The translations under genes were made by a program, and so were the position numbers. A DNA stretch of 64,000 nucleotides from Warburgia ugandensis (taxonomy: Eukaryota > Streptophyta > Magnoliopsida > Canellales > Canellaceae), in assembly GCA_035236585.1 (NCBI GenBank), contig CP141136.1, positions 26,513,426-26,577,425 on the forward strand, in the 5' to 3' direction. Below are positions 23,741 through 35,661 of this stretch, one piece after another. Each line of letters starts with the position of its first letter. Position 1 is the stretch's first letter. The notes under the pieces were generated by a model. It was not told the origin of the DNA and made no database searches. It saw only the letters and a list, made by a program, of their open reading frames with translations.

Positions 23741-24099
23741 AGGTCAGTTAACCTTCATTTTACATGTTATGCTTGGCAGAGGTTTTGGGATAACACTTTT
23801 TTTCTATTGGGGAATTTTAACTAAATTTAAAAATTAGAATAATAAATTCTAGACAATTTGCTTTATATATTTTTTTGCTGTAACCAAAACAGAAAAATAT
23901 ATAAAGACGTAGTTTTGGACAGTATTGTGTGCTTTCGGAATACTAGCTTTGACCGCGGCCTCAAAGATCCTCAATAAGAAAATCTGATGATCTTATCCAC
24001 TTATTTTAGCCCATCATAAATCTAAGAAAGATTAGATGAATGGTCAAGATCGACCAAATTATAACTTGGATGTGCATTATGGTACTATTTTGGCACATG
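23741..24099. other. Intergenic, nothing recognised
   Basis: AT-rich spacer between MITE copy 1 and the next SINE; no gene or element ends seen. Confidence 0.4.
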
Positions 24100-24307
24100 T
24101 TACCTACCAAGGCTAGAAGGAGAGCCTTGGCGCAACATTAAAAATTGCCATCATGTAACCTTCAGGTCACGGGTTTAAGGCGCAGAGTCAACCTCTTATA
24201 AAATGTAAGATAAGACTATCTACTATAGGCCTTTGTGGTCCACCCCTTCTCCAAACCTGTACAGGGGAGAGCTTCGTGCACCGGGGCTGCCCTTACCTAC
24301 CACGGCT
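24100..24307 (+). mobile_element. Au-like SINE with 15-bp target-site duplication
   Basis: The body at 24119-24292 begins ggagagccttggcgcaac and ends ccggggctgccc. It is flanked by TTACCTACCAAGGCT (24100-24114) and TTACCTACCACGGCT (24293-24307), one mismatch. Confidence 0.93.
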
Positions 24308-25979
24308 CCTATCTTAAATATTTAAACAGAAAAATATTCCCCACGAAGATTCCTATCCAGGGGTATTTCAGTTTCTTGTTTCTTGTACTTGATGATAAGA
24401 TTTTCTCTATCCAAAAGCTAAGTTTGAGATAATATTTTGACTTATAACAATTCCCTACTCCTCGCATGGACGCCGACGCCGACCAAACAGTGGTTATCTT
24501 CATCCCATTTTTGTCTAGCTTGCTTATGTGGGGCCCATATCATTCTTCTTCTATCTAACATGCCCATGATTCTCATGATCAGAGAAATTTAATCTTGTGA
24601 TGATCAGTAATTTTTTAACTTTTTTGTTTTCTTTTTAGTTACTTATAGAGCCTGTATTATCTCATGGAGAAAGGTCTCTGTATTGATCTAAGGAAGATCG
24701 AAGACAAATGATTGGCTTGGATCACCAAGAACTTGGGGCCCACTTGTAGCTCTTGGTCCTACGATCCCACTTCTGGCAGTAGAAATCTTCATCGCCCTTG
24801 TAAAAAAAGGTGTGGACAAGCATATTAGGACTCTAACTTCTATAAAGCCTTGTTTTCAAGAGTCTTGGCAGGCGTGCATGGTCTTAAGCCCGAGAAGAAG
24901 TTCACCCACCATTTTTCATGCATGATTATTTTTTTTTCTAGATGGAAGTCATTCATTATGTTCTCTGTACTAAAAAGGGTAGTTTGGTGCACGAAGCTCC
25001 CTTGTATGGGGTCCGTCAAAGAAGGGGACTGCAAGAGTCTATATAAGCTATTCATCATGTTCTCCCTGCCAAAATAGGTAATTTATTAGAAATCAATGCA
25101 TTTGAATAATTCTAACTAATTGTGTTTGACCTTTGAAAAAATTACTAAAAATAAATAGTCACTATTGTCTGAAGAGGAAACGTAGTGGGCAACAAAAGAG
25201 GGCAAAATGAAAAGAGGCTATTTTCCTCATTCGTAACGGAGCTAAGCCAATAGGAATCAGCCAAAGTTGGTGGGCCATAGATATAAGGATTTTTGAAAGC
25301 ATGATTGAAGATAAAGCATTCAGAGACATTTCCAGTGTAGATATAGGGCTGTCTAAACCTTTCTGTTTCTGTTGGAACGAAGGGAGGGAAAGAGGAGGTG
25401 ATGGACAAGGCAAGCAGCAAGGTATGTCTCAACTAAACTCTACCCATCAACTCTTACAGTATTTGCTCTTCCTAAGAATCAATGGAAGGAGTTATCTCTG
25501 TGAAATCAAACGTGTATAAGCCCTCCGCAATTCCTTTCTCTTTGCACCTTCTTATATGATATAAATCCCCCAGCTGGTGAGACAGATTTTGCAGAAACCC
25601 TTGCAGAAAAAGTTTTCATGGAGACTGTCGTGGGAAGTTTCTTTCATTAGCTTTGAAAGCATTGGCTGGTCTTTAACAATTGGGACATCTAAGAAGTTAT
25701 CTCACAAATTTGCCAGGGATGAATCAGATAGAGATAATGTAGTATTCTCACAAATCTAGTCATCGACATATTGATAATTTTTTGTCCTTAAATTCATTAA
25801 AATTGCTGGTTTTTAACTAAAAAAATAGAGAAATAATTCTTTGTTTTATTAAGTTCCTTCTGGCTGAAAGCCTTCTCATTTAAAAGAGATTATTTACAAT
25901 CCATGGAGCAAATCCATACCAAAGTTCAGAGAGAGAAGGTGATGAAGAAGAAGAAAACCTCAGTTTCTTTGAACATTCT

Positions 25980-25980
<1 letters not shown>
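24308..25980. other. Intergenic, nothing recognised
   Basis: No family-matching frame on either strand. Overlapping short frames on both strands at 25145-25519 are mutually exclusive and without motifs. Confidence 0.4.

Positions 25981-26043
<63 letters not shown>
25981..26043 (+). repeat. (CT)n microsatellite
   Basis: About 30 uninterrupted CT units, directly followed 4 bp later by the target-site duplication of the SINE at 26067. Confidence 0.97.
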
Positions 26044-26045
<2 letters not shown>

Positions 26046-26046
26046 C

Positions 26047-26198
26047 ATTTGGTTGTGTTAACTGAAGGGAGCCTTGATGCAACAGTAAAAGTTGTCGTGG
26101 TCACGGGTTCAAGGCATGGTCTGCCCTATCTTTGAACCCTGCATAGCAGGAGCTTCGTACACGGGGACTGCCCTTATTTGGTTATGTTAACTCGAAGG
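26047..26198 (+). mobile_element. Internally deleted Au-like SINE (~109 bp)
   Basis: The body at 26067-26175 has the tRNA-like start (gggagccttgatgcaacag ... cgggttcaaggc) joined directly to the 3' end (ggtctgccctatctttgaac ... ggggactgccctt), lacking about 60 bp of the middle. It is flanked by ATTTGGTTGTGTTAACTGAA and the near-identical ATTTGGTTATGTTAACTCGA (26047-26066, 26176-26195). Confidence 0.92.
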
Positions 26199-26582
26199 AA
26201 GACAGTTCGGACGTGTTAACTTGTCCCGTGTGTGAGAAATGAAGATAAAATCAAATGATTTGGATAATGGGCTGGTGTAGAAGCACCTTGATTTGTGGCT
26301 GGAAACGTCTGGCCTACTGTTCTTTTCTTTTCTGCATTTCACGTGTGCATGAAGGGTAAGAACAAAAAAAATTGAAAAGAAAAAGGAAAAATGGTACGAT
26401 TCACCTCCACTATAGCCGTTGGATCATTAAGGCCCAAAAGTCGAACTTAAAACCTAAACTTGTGTTGGTAGAAGATCAAGGGTGTATCTTCCAATAGTCC
26501 TACGCACCACTTTTTGGTAGCCTTTACAATGGTAAAGGCTAACCTTTTAGTTGTAAATTCGTCAAACGGTAATTAAGTGCAT

Positions 26583-26811
26583 GTTTGGTTGGTAGAAAAT
26601 GGATGGAAATTGATTTTCATAGAGAACGGAATTCTTCTGAGAAAGTGTTCTAAGCCTTCAAATTGAATTTTGCCAAAGATCTAAAAGATTATATGCCATT
26701 AGAAATTTTTGGGTCTTTGGTATAACTTACTTTTAAGACCAAAAACACTTTCTATGGAAAATTTCATTTTTTTCGTGAGAATCAATTTTCGTCCATTTCC
26801 TGCCAACCAAA
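26583..26811. mobile_element. MITE with ~35-bp terminal inverted repeats (copy 2)
   Basis: The left end GTTTGGTTGGTAGAAAATGG is mirrored by the right end CCATTTCCTGCCAACCAAAT, and the match extends inward through 'aaattgattttc'/'gaatcaatttt'. It is 229 bp and non-coding, with the same internal 'ttgggtctttggtataactt' as copy 1. The superfamily cannot be assigned without the exact ends and duplication. Confidence 0.75.
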
Positions 26812-26960
26812 TTGGTATAGACCCTCTAAACTTTTCTTTAAGTCTCTAAAAACTCCTTTAATTAATTGCTACACATCCGGAAATACCTAAATGCTGAGTC
26901 TAAAACTTACCGTAGTTGACTTATTTATTATTTATTTTGGGGTGCTGTCGTTGTTTTATA

Positions 26961-27138
26961 CCAGTATTTCTCTATATAAAAAGGGCAGCCCCAGTGCACG
27001 AAACTCCTGCCTATGCAGGGTTTGGGGAAGGGGCGGACCACAAGGGCCTAAAGTACACAGCCGTACTTTGTATTTGCAAGAGGCTGTTTCCACGCCTTGA
27101 ACCCGTGACCTCAAGGTCACACCAATATTCCTCTATAT
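26961..27138 (-). mobile_element. 5'-truncated Au-like SINE upstream of the formiminotransferase gene
   Basis: The body at 26978-27121 is in minus orientation (aaagggcagccccagtgc ... tcaaggtcac). It stops at the B-box region, so the A-box part is missing. It is flanked by CCAGTATTTCTCTATAT and CCAATATTCCTCTATAT (26961-26977, 27122-27138). It lies 215 bp upstream of the ATG at 27336, within the probable promoter region. Confidence 0.92.
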
Positions 27139-27335
27139 GGATCTTGCAATTGGACCCTGAAAAAGACACTTAATTGGAAAATGGATATTAAAATGTCTTC
27201 AGACTTTCTTTTAAACCGATCAAAACAAGATAATAAAATTAAATGGACATATCTGATGGCTTGGATTTAAAGACTGATCGTCATCCTAGCTATAAGCCAC
27301 TGATGATATCCGCCTTCCGTGCACAGAAGATCAGC

Positions 27336-28466
27336 ATGAAGCACTCCATGCTGGTATGTTGCAAGTTATACATCTCTGAATCTCGGAACGTATCAACCCT
27401 GGAATCGATCGAGCGAGCGGCCAAGATCAATCTGGAGACGTTCATCATAAACAAGTTCAAAGACTCGGCTTATAATCGAGTTCGCTACACGCTGGTCTCC
27501 TATGTGATTCAGGATAGCAGCGCTGGGGTAATTTACAGTCCAATGCAAGAAACCTTGGCTGCAATGGTTGAGGCAGCTTACGAGTCGATAAACCTCGAAA
27601 CACATTCAGGTGCGCACCCGAGGCTCGGTGTGGTGGACCACATTTGCTTCCATCCTATGGCTCGAGCGTCACTAGACGAGGCAGCTCAGGTCGCTAAGTT
27701 GGTCGCAGCAGATATTGGCAACAGGTTCCAAGGTTAGGTGCACTGTTTCATTGTTCCTCCTCTTTCCTCTCTTAAAGTGGTCATTCCCCACAGCCACATT
27801 TATTGGATGTTAGACTGTTGTCCCCTTCCAAACTTAGAACAAGTAAAGGCTAGGATCGCTCTATCGATGAGATTTTTCACTAATCAACTGGTCCAGGATC
27901 ATGCTATATAGGCCCCACTTGTACCCCATATAATTTCTATCTCAAAAATTGCAGTGCCAGTGTTCTTGTACGAAGCTGCACACCCAAACGGCAAGGCACT
28001 TGATTCAATTCGCAGGGAGCTTGGCTATTACCAGCCAAACTTTAATGGTAATCACTGGGCAGGGTGGGCACTGGAAGAAGTTTTACCCGAGAAGCCAGAC
28101 GAGGGCCCGGTTAATGTGACTCGAGCTAGAGGTATCGTGGTGATTGGCGCGAGCCCGTGGGTGACGAACTACAATGTGCCAGTCTTGACTTCGGATGTCT
28201 CTGCTGCTAGAAGGATTGCTCGCTGGATAAGTGCCCGAGGAGGCGGCTTGCCGAAGGTGCAAGCATTGGGTCTCGTCCATGGAGAAGACACAATGGAGAT
28301 TGCCTGCATGCTCTTGGCGCCAAACCAGGTCGGGGCTGATCGGGTGCAGAGCCGGGTAGAGCTGCTTGCTGCCGAGGAAGGCTTGGATGTGGAAAAGGGT
28401 TATTACACAGATTTTTCACCGGAGATGATTGTTGATATGTATATGAAATTAGTATCTTCGGACTGA
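27336..28466 (+). CDS. Formiminotransferase-like protein (FTCD N-terminal family)
   Basis: Two exons, 27336-27732 and 27955-28466, with a 222-bp GT-AG intron (CCAAG|GTTAGG ... ttgcag|TGCCAG), giving 302 residues. The first exon carries MLVCCKLYISESRN and SGAHPRLGVVDHICFHP, hallmarks of the formiminotransferase N-subdomain (about residues 5-180). The second exon carries YEAAHPNGKALDSIRRELGY, GASPWVTNYNVPV and the C-subdomain ending KGYYTDFSPEMIVDMYMKL. Animal and bacterial members transfer a formimino group between formiminoglutamate and tetrahydrofolate. Plant members lack the cyclodeaminase half, as here, and their physiological substrate is uncertain, although folate binding is expected. 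The ATG at 27336 is chosen because homology begins a few residues later. An in-frame ATG at 27243 would add 31 unconvincing residues and one at 27348 would remove four. Exon GC content is clearly above that of the surroundings. Likely cytosolic. Confidence 0.93.
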
Positions 28467-28748
28467 AGAGACAAATAAAATGAAATGCAATTTGTGGATG
28501 ATGAACTTTTCCAGTATTCAGAATATTTTATTCTTTTATTTCTATTGGCAAAATAGTTTCGTAATTTTGACTACATCTACCACTGGCTTGCTATGGCTTG
28601 AATTCTGCAACAATCAACAACTTTTGCTTTGTCCAACAGTGATGGATGTAGAATGTACAAATTCGAATAGGTAAACAGGAATTTCATCATGTACACCAAT
28701 CTATTAATCTACAAGGTTAAATTGGTAGAATTACATCTTTGTGGAACA
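28467..28748 (+). other. 3' flank of the formiminotransferase gene
   Basis: Probable 3' untranslated region. AATAAA occurs at 28474-28479, only 8 bp after the stop, so the functional poly(A) site is probably further downstream. It converges with the GT14 pseudogene, whose reading ends at 28749 on the other strand. Confidence 0.5.
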
Positions 28749-29767
28749 TCATTTGCTGCGATAATCTTCGGAGATGACATTTCGAATCAATTCCTGGAAC
28801 CTCACTGCCCCTGGTCCAGGTTGACACACTAAATCATTTCCTCTCAAGGAACAAGGGTCAGATCCATTGTCTGAACTTCCAGTGCACCATGCGCCAGCAC
28901 CGAACCGAACGTCTGGTCTACCCAAGAGTTCTTGGTCAATCTTGTGAAAGACTGGTTCCTCTTTTTCAAATTTCCGGGCAAATGGTGCCCAACTCTTGAC
29001 TATGTTCTGGAAATGCTTGACAGAATGTAACTGGGTGCTGCTTAGGAGGATTGTCCCAAGCTATGTAGTGCAGGTCATGGCTCACAGTGGTGTTGCGGAA
29101 TTCTTCTGGGTTGCAGATGAGAGTGTGGAAGTAGCCTTCTGGCGAGGAGACAGTTTGTGTAGTACATTAGAAGACTACGGGGAAGGTTATGCCACCCCCA
29201 TATACAGTATTCAAGAAAGGGCCGCGTAAGCATTACCCACGCCGAGCCTGAAAATGGGAAGTACATATGATCATTAAACAGATCCTGGTTGGATTAGAAA
29301 GCTATTTGGGGGCAAAAAATATTAACATTCTACTTCTTTCAAGGACCAATTGATAAAGTACACCAGCTGGGGAACAAAATAGATGCTGAAATAGTAATTG
29401 CATCCCAACCGAAAATGGTCCTTTAGACTAAATTCGATTTTGAATGTTTTTAATTTGTCTGTATAATAATATAATCTGGACAAGATTCAAGTACTGACTC
29501 AGGACCATTACCGGAAAATGCTTCAGCGAGAGTTGATACCACAGATACTATGAAAACAAAATTAGGCATTATATGCAGTAAGATGATGACACTGCCGATA
29601 GAAGACAGAATTTACCGGTGTATAACTTGAAAAAGTTGGAAGTTCCAGACGAGAAGTCCAAAAAACAACTGTCTTTTTGGACAAGTAAAGACCACATCAA
29701 CGATGATTGGTTTTGGTCTCTGGTTCCTACAAAAATGAATAATAAGAATAAAATTATCAGAAACCAT

Positions 29768-29818
29768 GTGCAACTTGTATTGGTAAAAAGGGCAGCCCCG
29801 GTGCAACTTGTATTGGTA
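29768..29818 (-). mobile_element. Minimal SINE insertion: ~15 bp of SINE 3' end between 18-bp duplications
   Basis: GTGCAACTTGTATTGGTA occurs at 29768-29785 and again at 29801-29818. Between them lies AAAAGGGCAGCCCCG, exactly the 3' terminus of the Au-like SINE in minus orientation (GTGC could belong to either part). This reads as target-primed insertion that stopped after about 15-19 bases. It sits in the ~112-bp second intron of the GT14 pseudogene. Confidence 0.88.
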
Positions 29819-30156
29819 TATGACATTAATAAACTTACACTTTGCAGCCAGCAATATGCGTGTGTTAATAAAATTGAGGTCCCTTGGAAGAGATGCGAGA
29901 ATATGAAGCAGACCTGACACAATAATCCCAAGATTAGATTCTTTTTATGTAGATTAGTCAAAGAGAGTGATTATCCATACACACATGCTAACACAAACAC
30001 AAATAAGAATGGAGGAAGCTAAAAAAGAAAAGATGAAGATGAGAAGAAGAAGTGAAGAACACAAAATGGCACAGCTCTCGGGACAAGAAAAAGTCACACA
30101 TGCATGGCCAGCTCCAAGTAGGCATATTCTTCAACAAGAAGGGGGTGACATGATCA

Positions 30157-30323
30157 CCTTGTGTGACACCCGAGTTTTTCATGAAAAATTTTCGCAGTTA
30201 TTTCAAAAGATGGCGCGCCTCTAAATTTCAAAATACAAAAGTAGCGGAAGGTTTTTCTTTGAAATTCATTTTTCCAAAAACCGAGATGTCACCTTCATGC
30301 TCACACCATACACACACACACAC

Positions 30324-30357
<34 letters not shown>

Positions 30358-33300
30358 TTCTAGAAAATAGAAATTTATTTATGAAAACAGGACACATCCA
30401 GTGGTTCACTTGTATAACCACTATAACATTATATTAAATGTCCAATATCACAATTCAAATGACTAACTACACAATACAAAAGCCTTAAATAAAATGTATA
30501 CCTGTGCACAGAAGTATGGTTGCTGGATTCCTTTTGTTGTGTATATCTTCTCCTGTCTTTCTGCATTTGAGATATTGTAAACATAAAACATTTACAATAT
30601 CTCAGGAAGCTATGCTTGGTAGGGGAGTTTAAGAAGCATGCTAAATCTTAAGATACATTAATTATTCAATAGTAATTAGAATATTCATTTCTATAACAAT
30701 TAAGTTAAATTGAATTTATAATATGTTTCATATCTCAATAACCCATTTGTAAGTCAAATATCTACATGTTTTCATCATTATTAACAATTTTATTGATAAA
30801 TCAGATATCTTTACTTATTATTTATCATCAAATAAATACTTCAATTCCATGAACCATACTCTGCATACAATTCTACCCATTTACTAACACATATGAAAAC
30901 ATATAAGAAACTACTCCCTCAATCATATTAATATAACAATAATACACATATATGAAAATTGTTTAAGGACATACAAAATTATGAACATAATCAAGGTCAC
31001 CTAATTTACATTCCCAAATTATGCTGGGTTTCAGAATCATACCCCTCATCATGTGAGGTTTATAATTATCCAGCTACTACTGGTATATTAATATAATCCT
31101 CATGCCCCTCACTATACGGGGTCCACAATCCTCCAGCCATTGCTGGCAAAACGATGTAAGGCATATCATCATGCTGTATCATATAAAGCATCTCATAATG
31201 CCATCATATATGCATGTCCCATGGGCAGAATGCACAACGGATACAATATTGTCCTCTTTGGGTCCCTCACAACTGCCTAACCAGCGTCTTTTGGGTACTC
31301 CACTGTCTTTTGGCAACCCTCAAGGATATGTACCATAGTGCATCAAATATAAGGACTACTATGCATGCAGTCAGAATCTGTACAGCGCGCCCGGATAACT
31401 GCTTAATAATCCACTTATACTATCCTCGGTGGAAATCACAATATCCATGTCCGCATGGGGAGGATCATAGCTGTCACAGTGGCGGCCTTCCTATGATTGC
31501 CCCACCCGACCTTTTGCAACACATAGTGCATGGTATCCATAACATAATAAATTTCGAAGAGCGGGTGGCCAAACCCTCATAACTCTCCTAGCAAAGCATC
31601 CCCAGGCCTACGTTCGTCTAAAACAAAACTCTCAGGCCTTCATACCCAAATGTAAAATAATCATAATAGCAGGCAATTCGCCTGTTCATATATTTCATAA
31701 TAAGAATAACATCCTCACTTATTTGGTAATAACCTACTAAGAATGTATCATATAACCTAGACTCATACATCATCAATACTGACATGGTACCCATGTACCA
31801 TAAACATCATTTCACAATTCACATACATGATTTACAAGGCATAAGCATCAATTATAATATGCAATTCTTTTAATTAACATTATTTCAATTTAAAGCATAT
31901 CGAATATCAATCATATAGTCATAAATAAGATCATGTTAGAACATACATCTTATTATTTAGACATGTTGTCTTAAATTTCCACTTACCTCGTGTGACGCAT
32001 TCATTGGATTCCACTAGCTTTAATCGCACTCTTCTTCACGATCAACCTCGTGCGCTTCAACTCATTGTATGCCTTCCCAACAAGCATTGATGTGAGGACC
32101 TCATTTAGGTAAGATGAAAGCCTAGCAACACTAAGATGTGACCTACTAGATATCATTCAAAGTTTTTCACCCATATAAACAATGACAACAGACATGCACG
32201 AAATGACCAAGGCTGAAATAAAAGAAAGAATAGGATTGATCATCCACACCTGAGTTGCCATTTCAGCTAACTAGAGGGTATTTGGCATAATACTATTCAA
32301 AAGAGCATAAAGAGTATCCGCGATGTCAAAAGCCTCCACAGTGATTCTATGCGCAATGTCTCCAGCCGAAACCCCTCCACTCCCTTCAAAGAAGCCTAAC
32401 TGTCTCTGCAACACCCTTCCAAATGCATCCACCCTACACGATGCTCCAGTGCATCACCGTCTGCCCCATGTGATCCGTTGCATTCACATCTCCCCCAAGC
32501 TCTATTGACTAGGATTGATTCCTGCTCGTTTCTCTCCCTAAAGGAACAAAACCCATCTTTAGGAAATCCATACCCAGCTAATTCAGAAATTGTATTGTGC
32601 CAAGAAACACATCCCAAACAGACATTCTATAACGTATCTGATTCAAACTCATGAGAAGCAGAGGCAAATGGGTTTCCACGGCTGGCTGACCAAAGGAGGG
32701 ATGGAGATATGGTGACCCGAGTTGGGGAAAAGATAAGCTGCCAGGTGAAAGGCAGCCGAGGTGATCGAAGATGGATAAGACATCTGCGTGGTTGACTGGA
32801 TTAGGCTACGTTGGAGAGAGAAGAACGAAGAAAGAGGGAAATGGAGTAGGGAGAGGATTTACCCGGCAAGAGAGGGGATAATCAGAGATGGAAGGGTAAT
32901 CCGATCGAAGGGTTTTTTTTTTTTTTTTTTTTACCAATTTGGGGTTGCCAAGGTAGGATTTTCAAGGCTGGAAAAACAGATAGTGGGATCTGTTCTTTCT
33001 TTTGGAAAGTCTCATGAAAAAGGGGGTGCAAGGAAGCTTGCATGCGGGAAATCAGAGCAAGGGAAAGCTCGCCATGCTGATGGAAGATTCGAGCAAGGCA
33101 AAAACCTTAGGTTTTGCAGTGGAGAGAGAGAGCAGAATGTCGGGTCTGCAACGTGAGGGGGGGTGCCAATATCAATTTGGCCCCCTCCCGTTAAGTTGTG
33201 TGCTTTGCCCTTTATTTTTATTTATTTTTTCTTTCTTTTAATTACCATATTACCCTTGATTTCAAAGACCCATAACTTCTTCATACGGGCTCTGTTTTTA

Positions 33301-33446
33301 GCGTTCTTTGGCTTGTTAGATTCAGTTTTTTGAACACTATCTAATGGTTTTATTAGTTCCAAATTATACTTCTATAAAAGGATATACCTCTTGAAAACTC
33401 ATAACATGATCATGGAATAGTGAAATTTTGGAGTTGTTACACCTTG
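30157..33446. mobile_element. Solo LTR, 3280 bp, with CCTTG target-site duplication
   Basis: The element 30162-33441 begins TGTGACACC and ends GTTGTTACA (imperfect TGTRACA inverted ends, TG...CA) and is flanked by the 5-bp duplication CCTTG at 30157-30161 and 33442-33446. No internal protein-coding domain (gag, protease, RT, integrase), primer-binding site or second LTR is visible, so it fits one long LTR left by LTR-LTR recombination. Length and TGTGACACC start suit a Ty3/gypsy element of the Tekay/Del kind; that assignment is inference. Inside are a (CA)/(TA) microsatellite (30306-30354), a poly-T run (32909-32930) and a spurious 122-codon frame at 32788. Confidence 0.85.
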
Positions 33447-33451
33447 TTAGG

Positions 33452-33672
33452 TTGGGTTAGAGTTAGGATAAAAAGGGCAGCCCCGGTGCATGAAGCTCCC
33501 GCCTATGCAGGGTCCGGGGAAGGGGTGGGCCACAATGGCCTAAAGTAGGCAGCCTTAACTTGCATTTTTGCAAGAGGCTGATTCCATGCCTTGAACCCTG
33601 GACCTCAAGGTCACATGACAACAACTTTTACTGTTGGGCCAAGGTCCCCCTTCTTGGGTTAGAGTTAGGATA
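33452..33672 (-). mobile_element. Au-like SINE, full length, with 19-bp perfect target-site duplication
   Basis: The body at 33471-33653 runs from aaaagggcagccccggtgca to gggccaaggtccccc. It is flanked by TTGGGTTAGAGTTAGGATA at 33452-33470 and 33654-33672. It lies a few bases right of the solo LTR, in intron 1 of the GT14 pseudogene. Confidence 0.95.
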
Positions 33673-35661
33673 TTGAGCGTATAAAAGCAGCCTCAATACA
33701 ATTAGATACACAAAATAGTTGGATACACAGTTCATTCTAGATCAAGGGTAAACCCTTAACATGTTTATATGGCTTAAGCAGAATTCTCGGACACTGATGC
33801 AGCAGAGTCAGAATCCGATGATTATAGTTAACTGTTTCCTTCCTCAATTATCACAGTTTGGCACATGCACAGGAAAGCAAATTCTAGTCAATTTGCAAGC
33901 TCTGAAAGGCATTTTTTAATGCCCCAATCTCTACTCCCCTTTTGAAGTTACAAATGATGTCACCTAATCTTGTCTATCATAAAAAGCCAAACATGCAGAA
34001 ACACTTTGAATACTACCGAGTTCTATTATCAGATGAGGGGAAGTCTCAGAGACAGCTAGTAAAACATTCAAAATGCTTGTGATATTCTTAATTCTAGTGA
34101 ATTACAAAACTTTTTTATCACAAAAATAAGAGAAAGCCAAACAGGTGTTTTCCATTGATAATATAACTATCAATGGAAAAAGATATAACTTGTCAAAAAG
34201 ATATAACTTAGATTATGGGACATAAGCACCTGTTGGCCCAGATGGTAGATGAAGATACCAGCAAGAAGTGGAGAGAGAAAATGTAACCAATGTGAAAGAC
34301 TACCACAGAGTTACGATCATCCCATAATTACCATGAAACTCTTTTTGGTTCATTAAACCTTTTTCTTAGAGGAGTTTGTCCATACTATCCACTGTTTCCT
34401 ACAAAAAAGTAAAAGGCCTATCCATGTTTAAGATAACCAGCAACAGGACATGAAATTTTTGGTGAGCTTTGTGGTAAAAATAACACCACAAAAGCCACAA
34501 GGTGAGTTAGCCTGACAAGCACTACAGGAGAATGATGACTGGGAAATTAGATAAAACCGAGAAATGAAAACACAATTAATTGACTAGATTGGCCAATTTG
34601 ATTAAGGGCCTAGCCTCACAAGTAATTTTTTGTGGGTCCTAGTCACAACTTCTCTACCAAAGAATAGTTGATTCGGTACCATTTGACAGCAGTCCTAAAC
34701 TTGCAAGTTGAAGAACTGAGGAATGAATTGTATAGGCAACAACTCATCATAATTGCATGACTTCTAAATATGTCATATTTGGCTATTTGGAATTTCTAAG
34801 GTTCAAAGGAGAACTTGACAATGATAGATTTGGTAAAGCTGGTCAAATTTGGTACTTATGGAAGGATTTAAGAACTTAACAATTCAGAATATCCAATTCA
34901 TTGGACAAACAAGAAACATGGAAATGAAAATGAAAATCTACACAAGACCTCCATTATGCATGTCTGTTAAAGTTTTCCAAATACAATGTAGTTATGCTTC
35001 AGTCAAAACACGGTTTTAACCATTATTTTAGAAAGCAAGATGCAGACAGAAAAGCAGCCATTGGTGGAAGGAGTCAATTCGGCCAGCTTGCACAAATACT
35101 TGGAGGACTTAGATGACTTATAAAGTATACGGTAAATTGAATATTGTAAGACTCTGACAATGATTAAAGGACAGCAGTAAAGAATGACTCACAGGACTTG
35201 AGAACTATTCAAATAATGCTTAACAGTAATTACATACTGGAAACTGATTTCAATAGCCAAAATTCGTCCCCTTCCCACTTCTAGTTCCCATTCTAACCTT
35301 TGAATAGTATGGCTATACCTTATATCCTCCATAGTTTATTTTCGAGACCCACAACGTAGATCAATATGAGTGTCCCGAATATTACACTTTTACAAGTAAA
35401 GATATTTTCCATCCATTGAAGTAAGGGTCACAGGTGACCTATAGAAATCAGAGTGATAACAGTAAAACAGCAAGTAGCAAACAGTACACACATGCTTAAT
35501 TGATTGCTACCAAAAAGTTACTGATTATGTTTAAGTAAATATCACCAAGATGGATAGTTCTTTAAAATAAATCACAGAATTAGTCTGCATCAACAAAAAC
35601 AGAGAAAAAAATCAAGTATCTCTTCTAACAGAAGGAACAAATAATAAACAGCTAAACTAAC
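33673..35661. other. Remainder of GT14 pseudogene intron 1
   Basis: AT-rich, no coding frame or element termini recognised. Confidence 0.45.

Noticed and set aside
25880..26104. Arg-Glu repeat reading frame
   Set aside because: It is a translation of the (CT)n microsatellite next to a SINE.
32788..33241. 122-codon plus-strand frame rich in Lys, Glu and Gly
   Set aside because: It lies wholly inside the solo LTR, crosses a poly-T run and has no retroelement domain.
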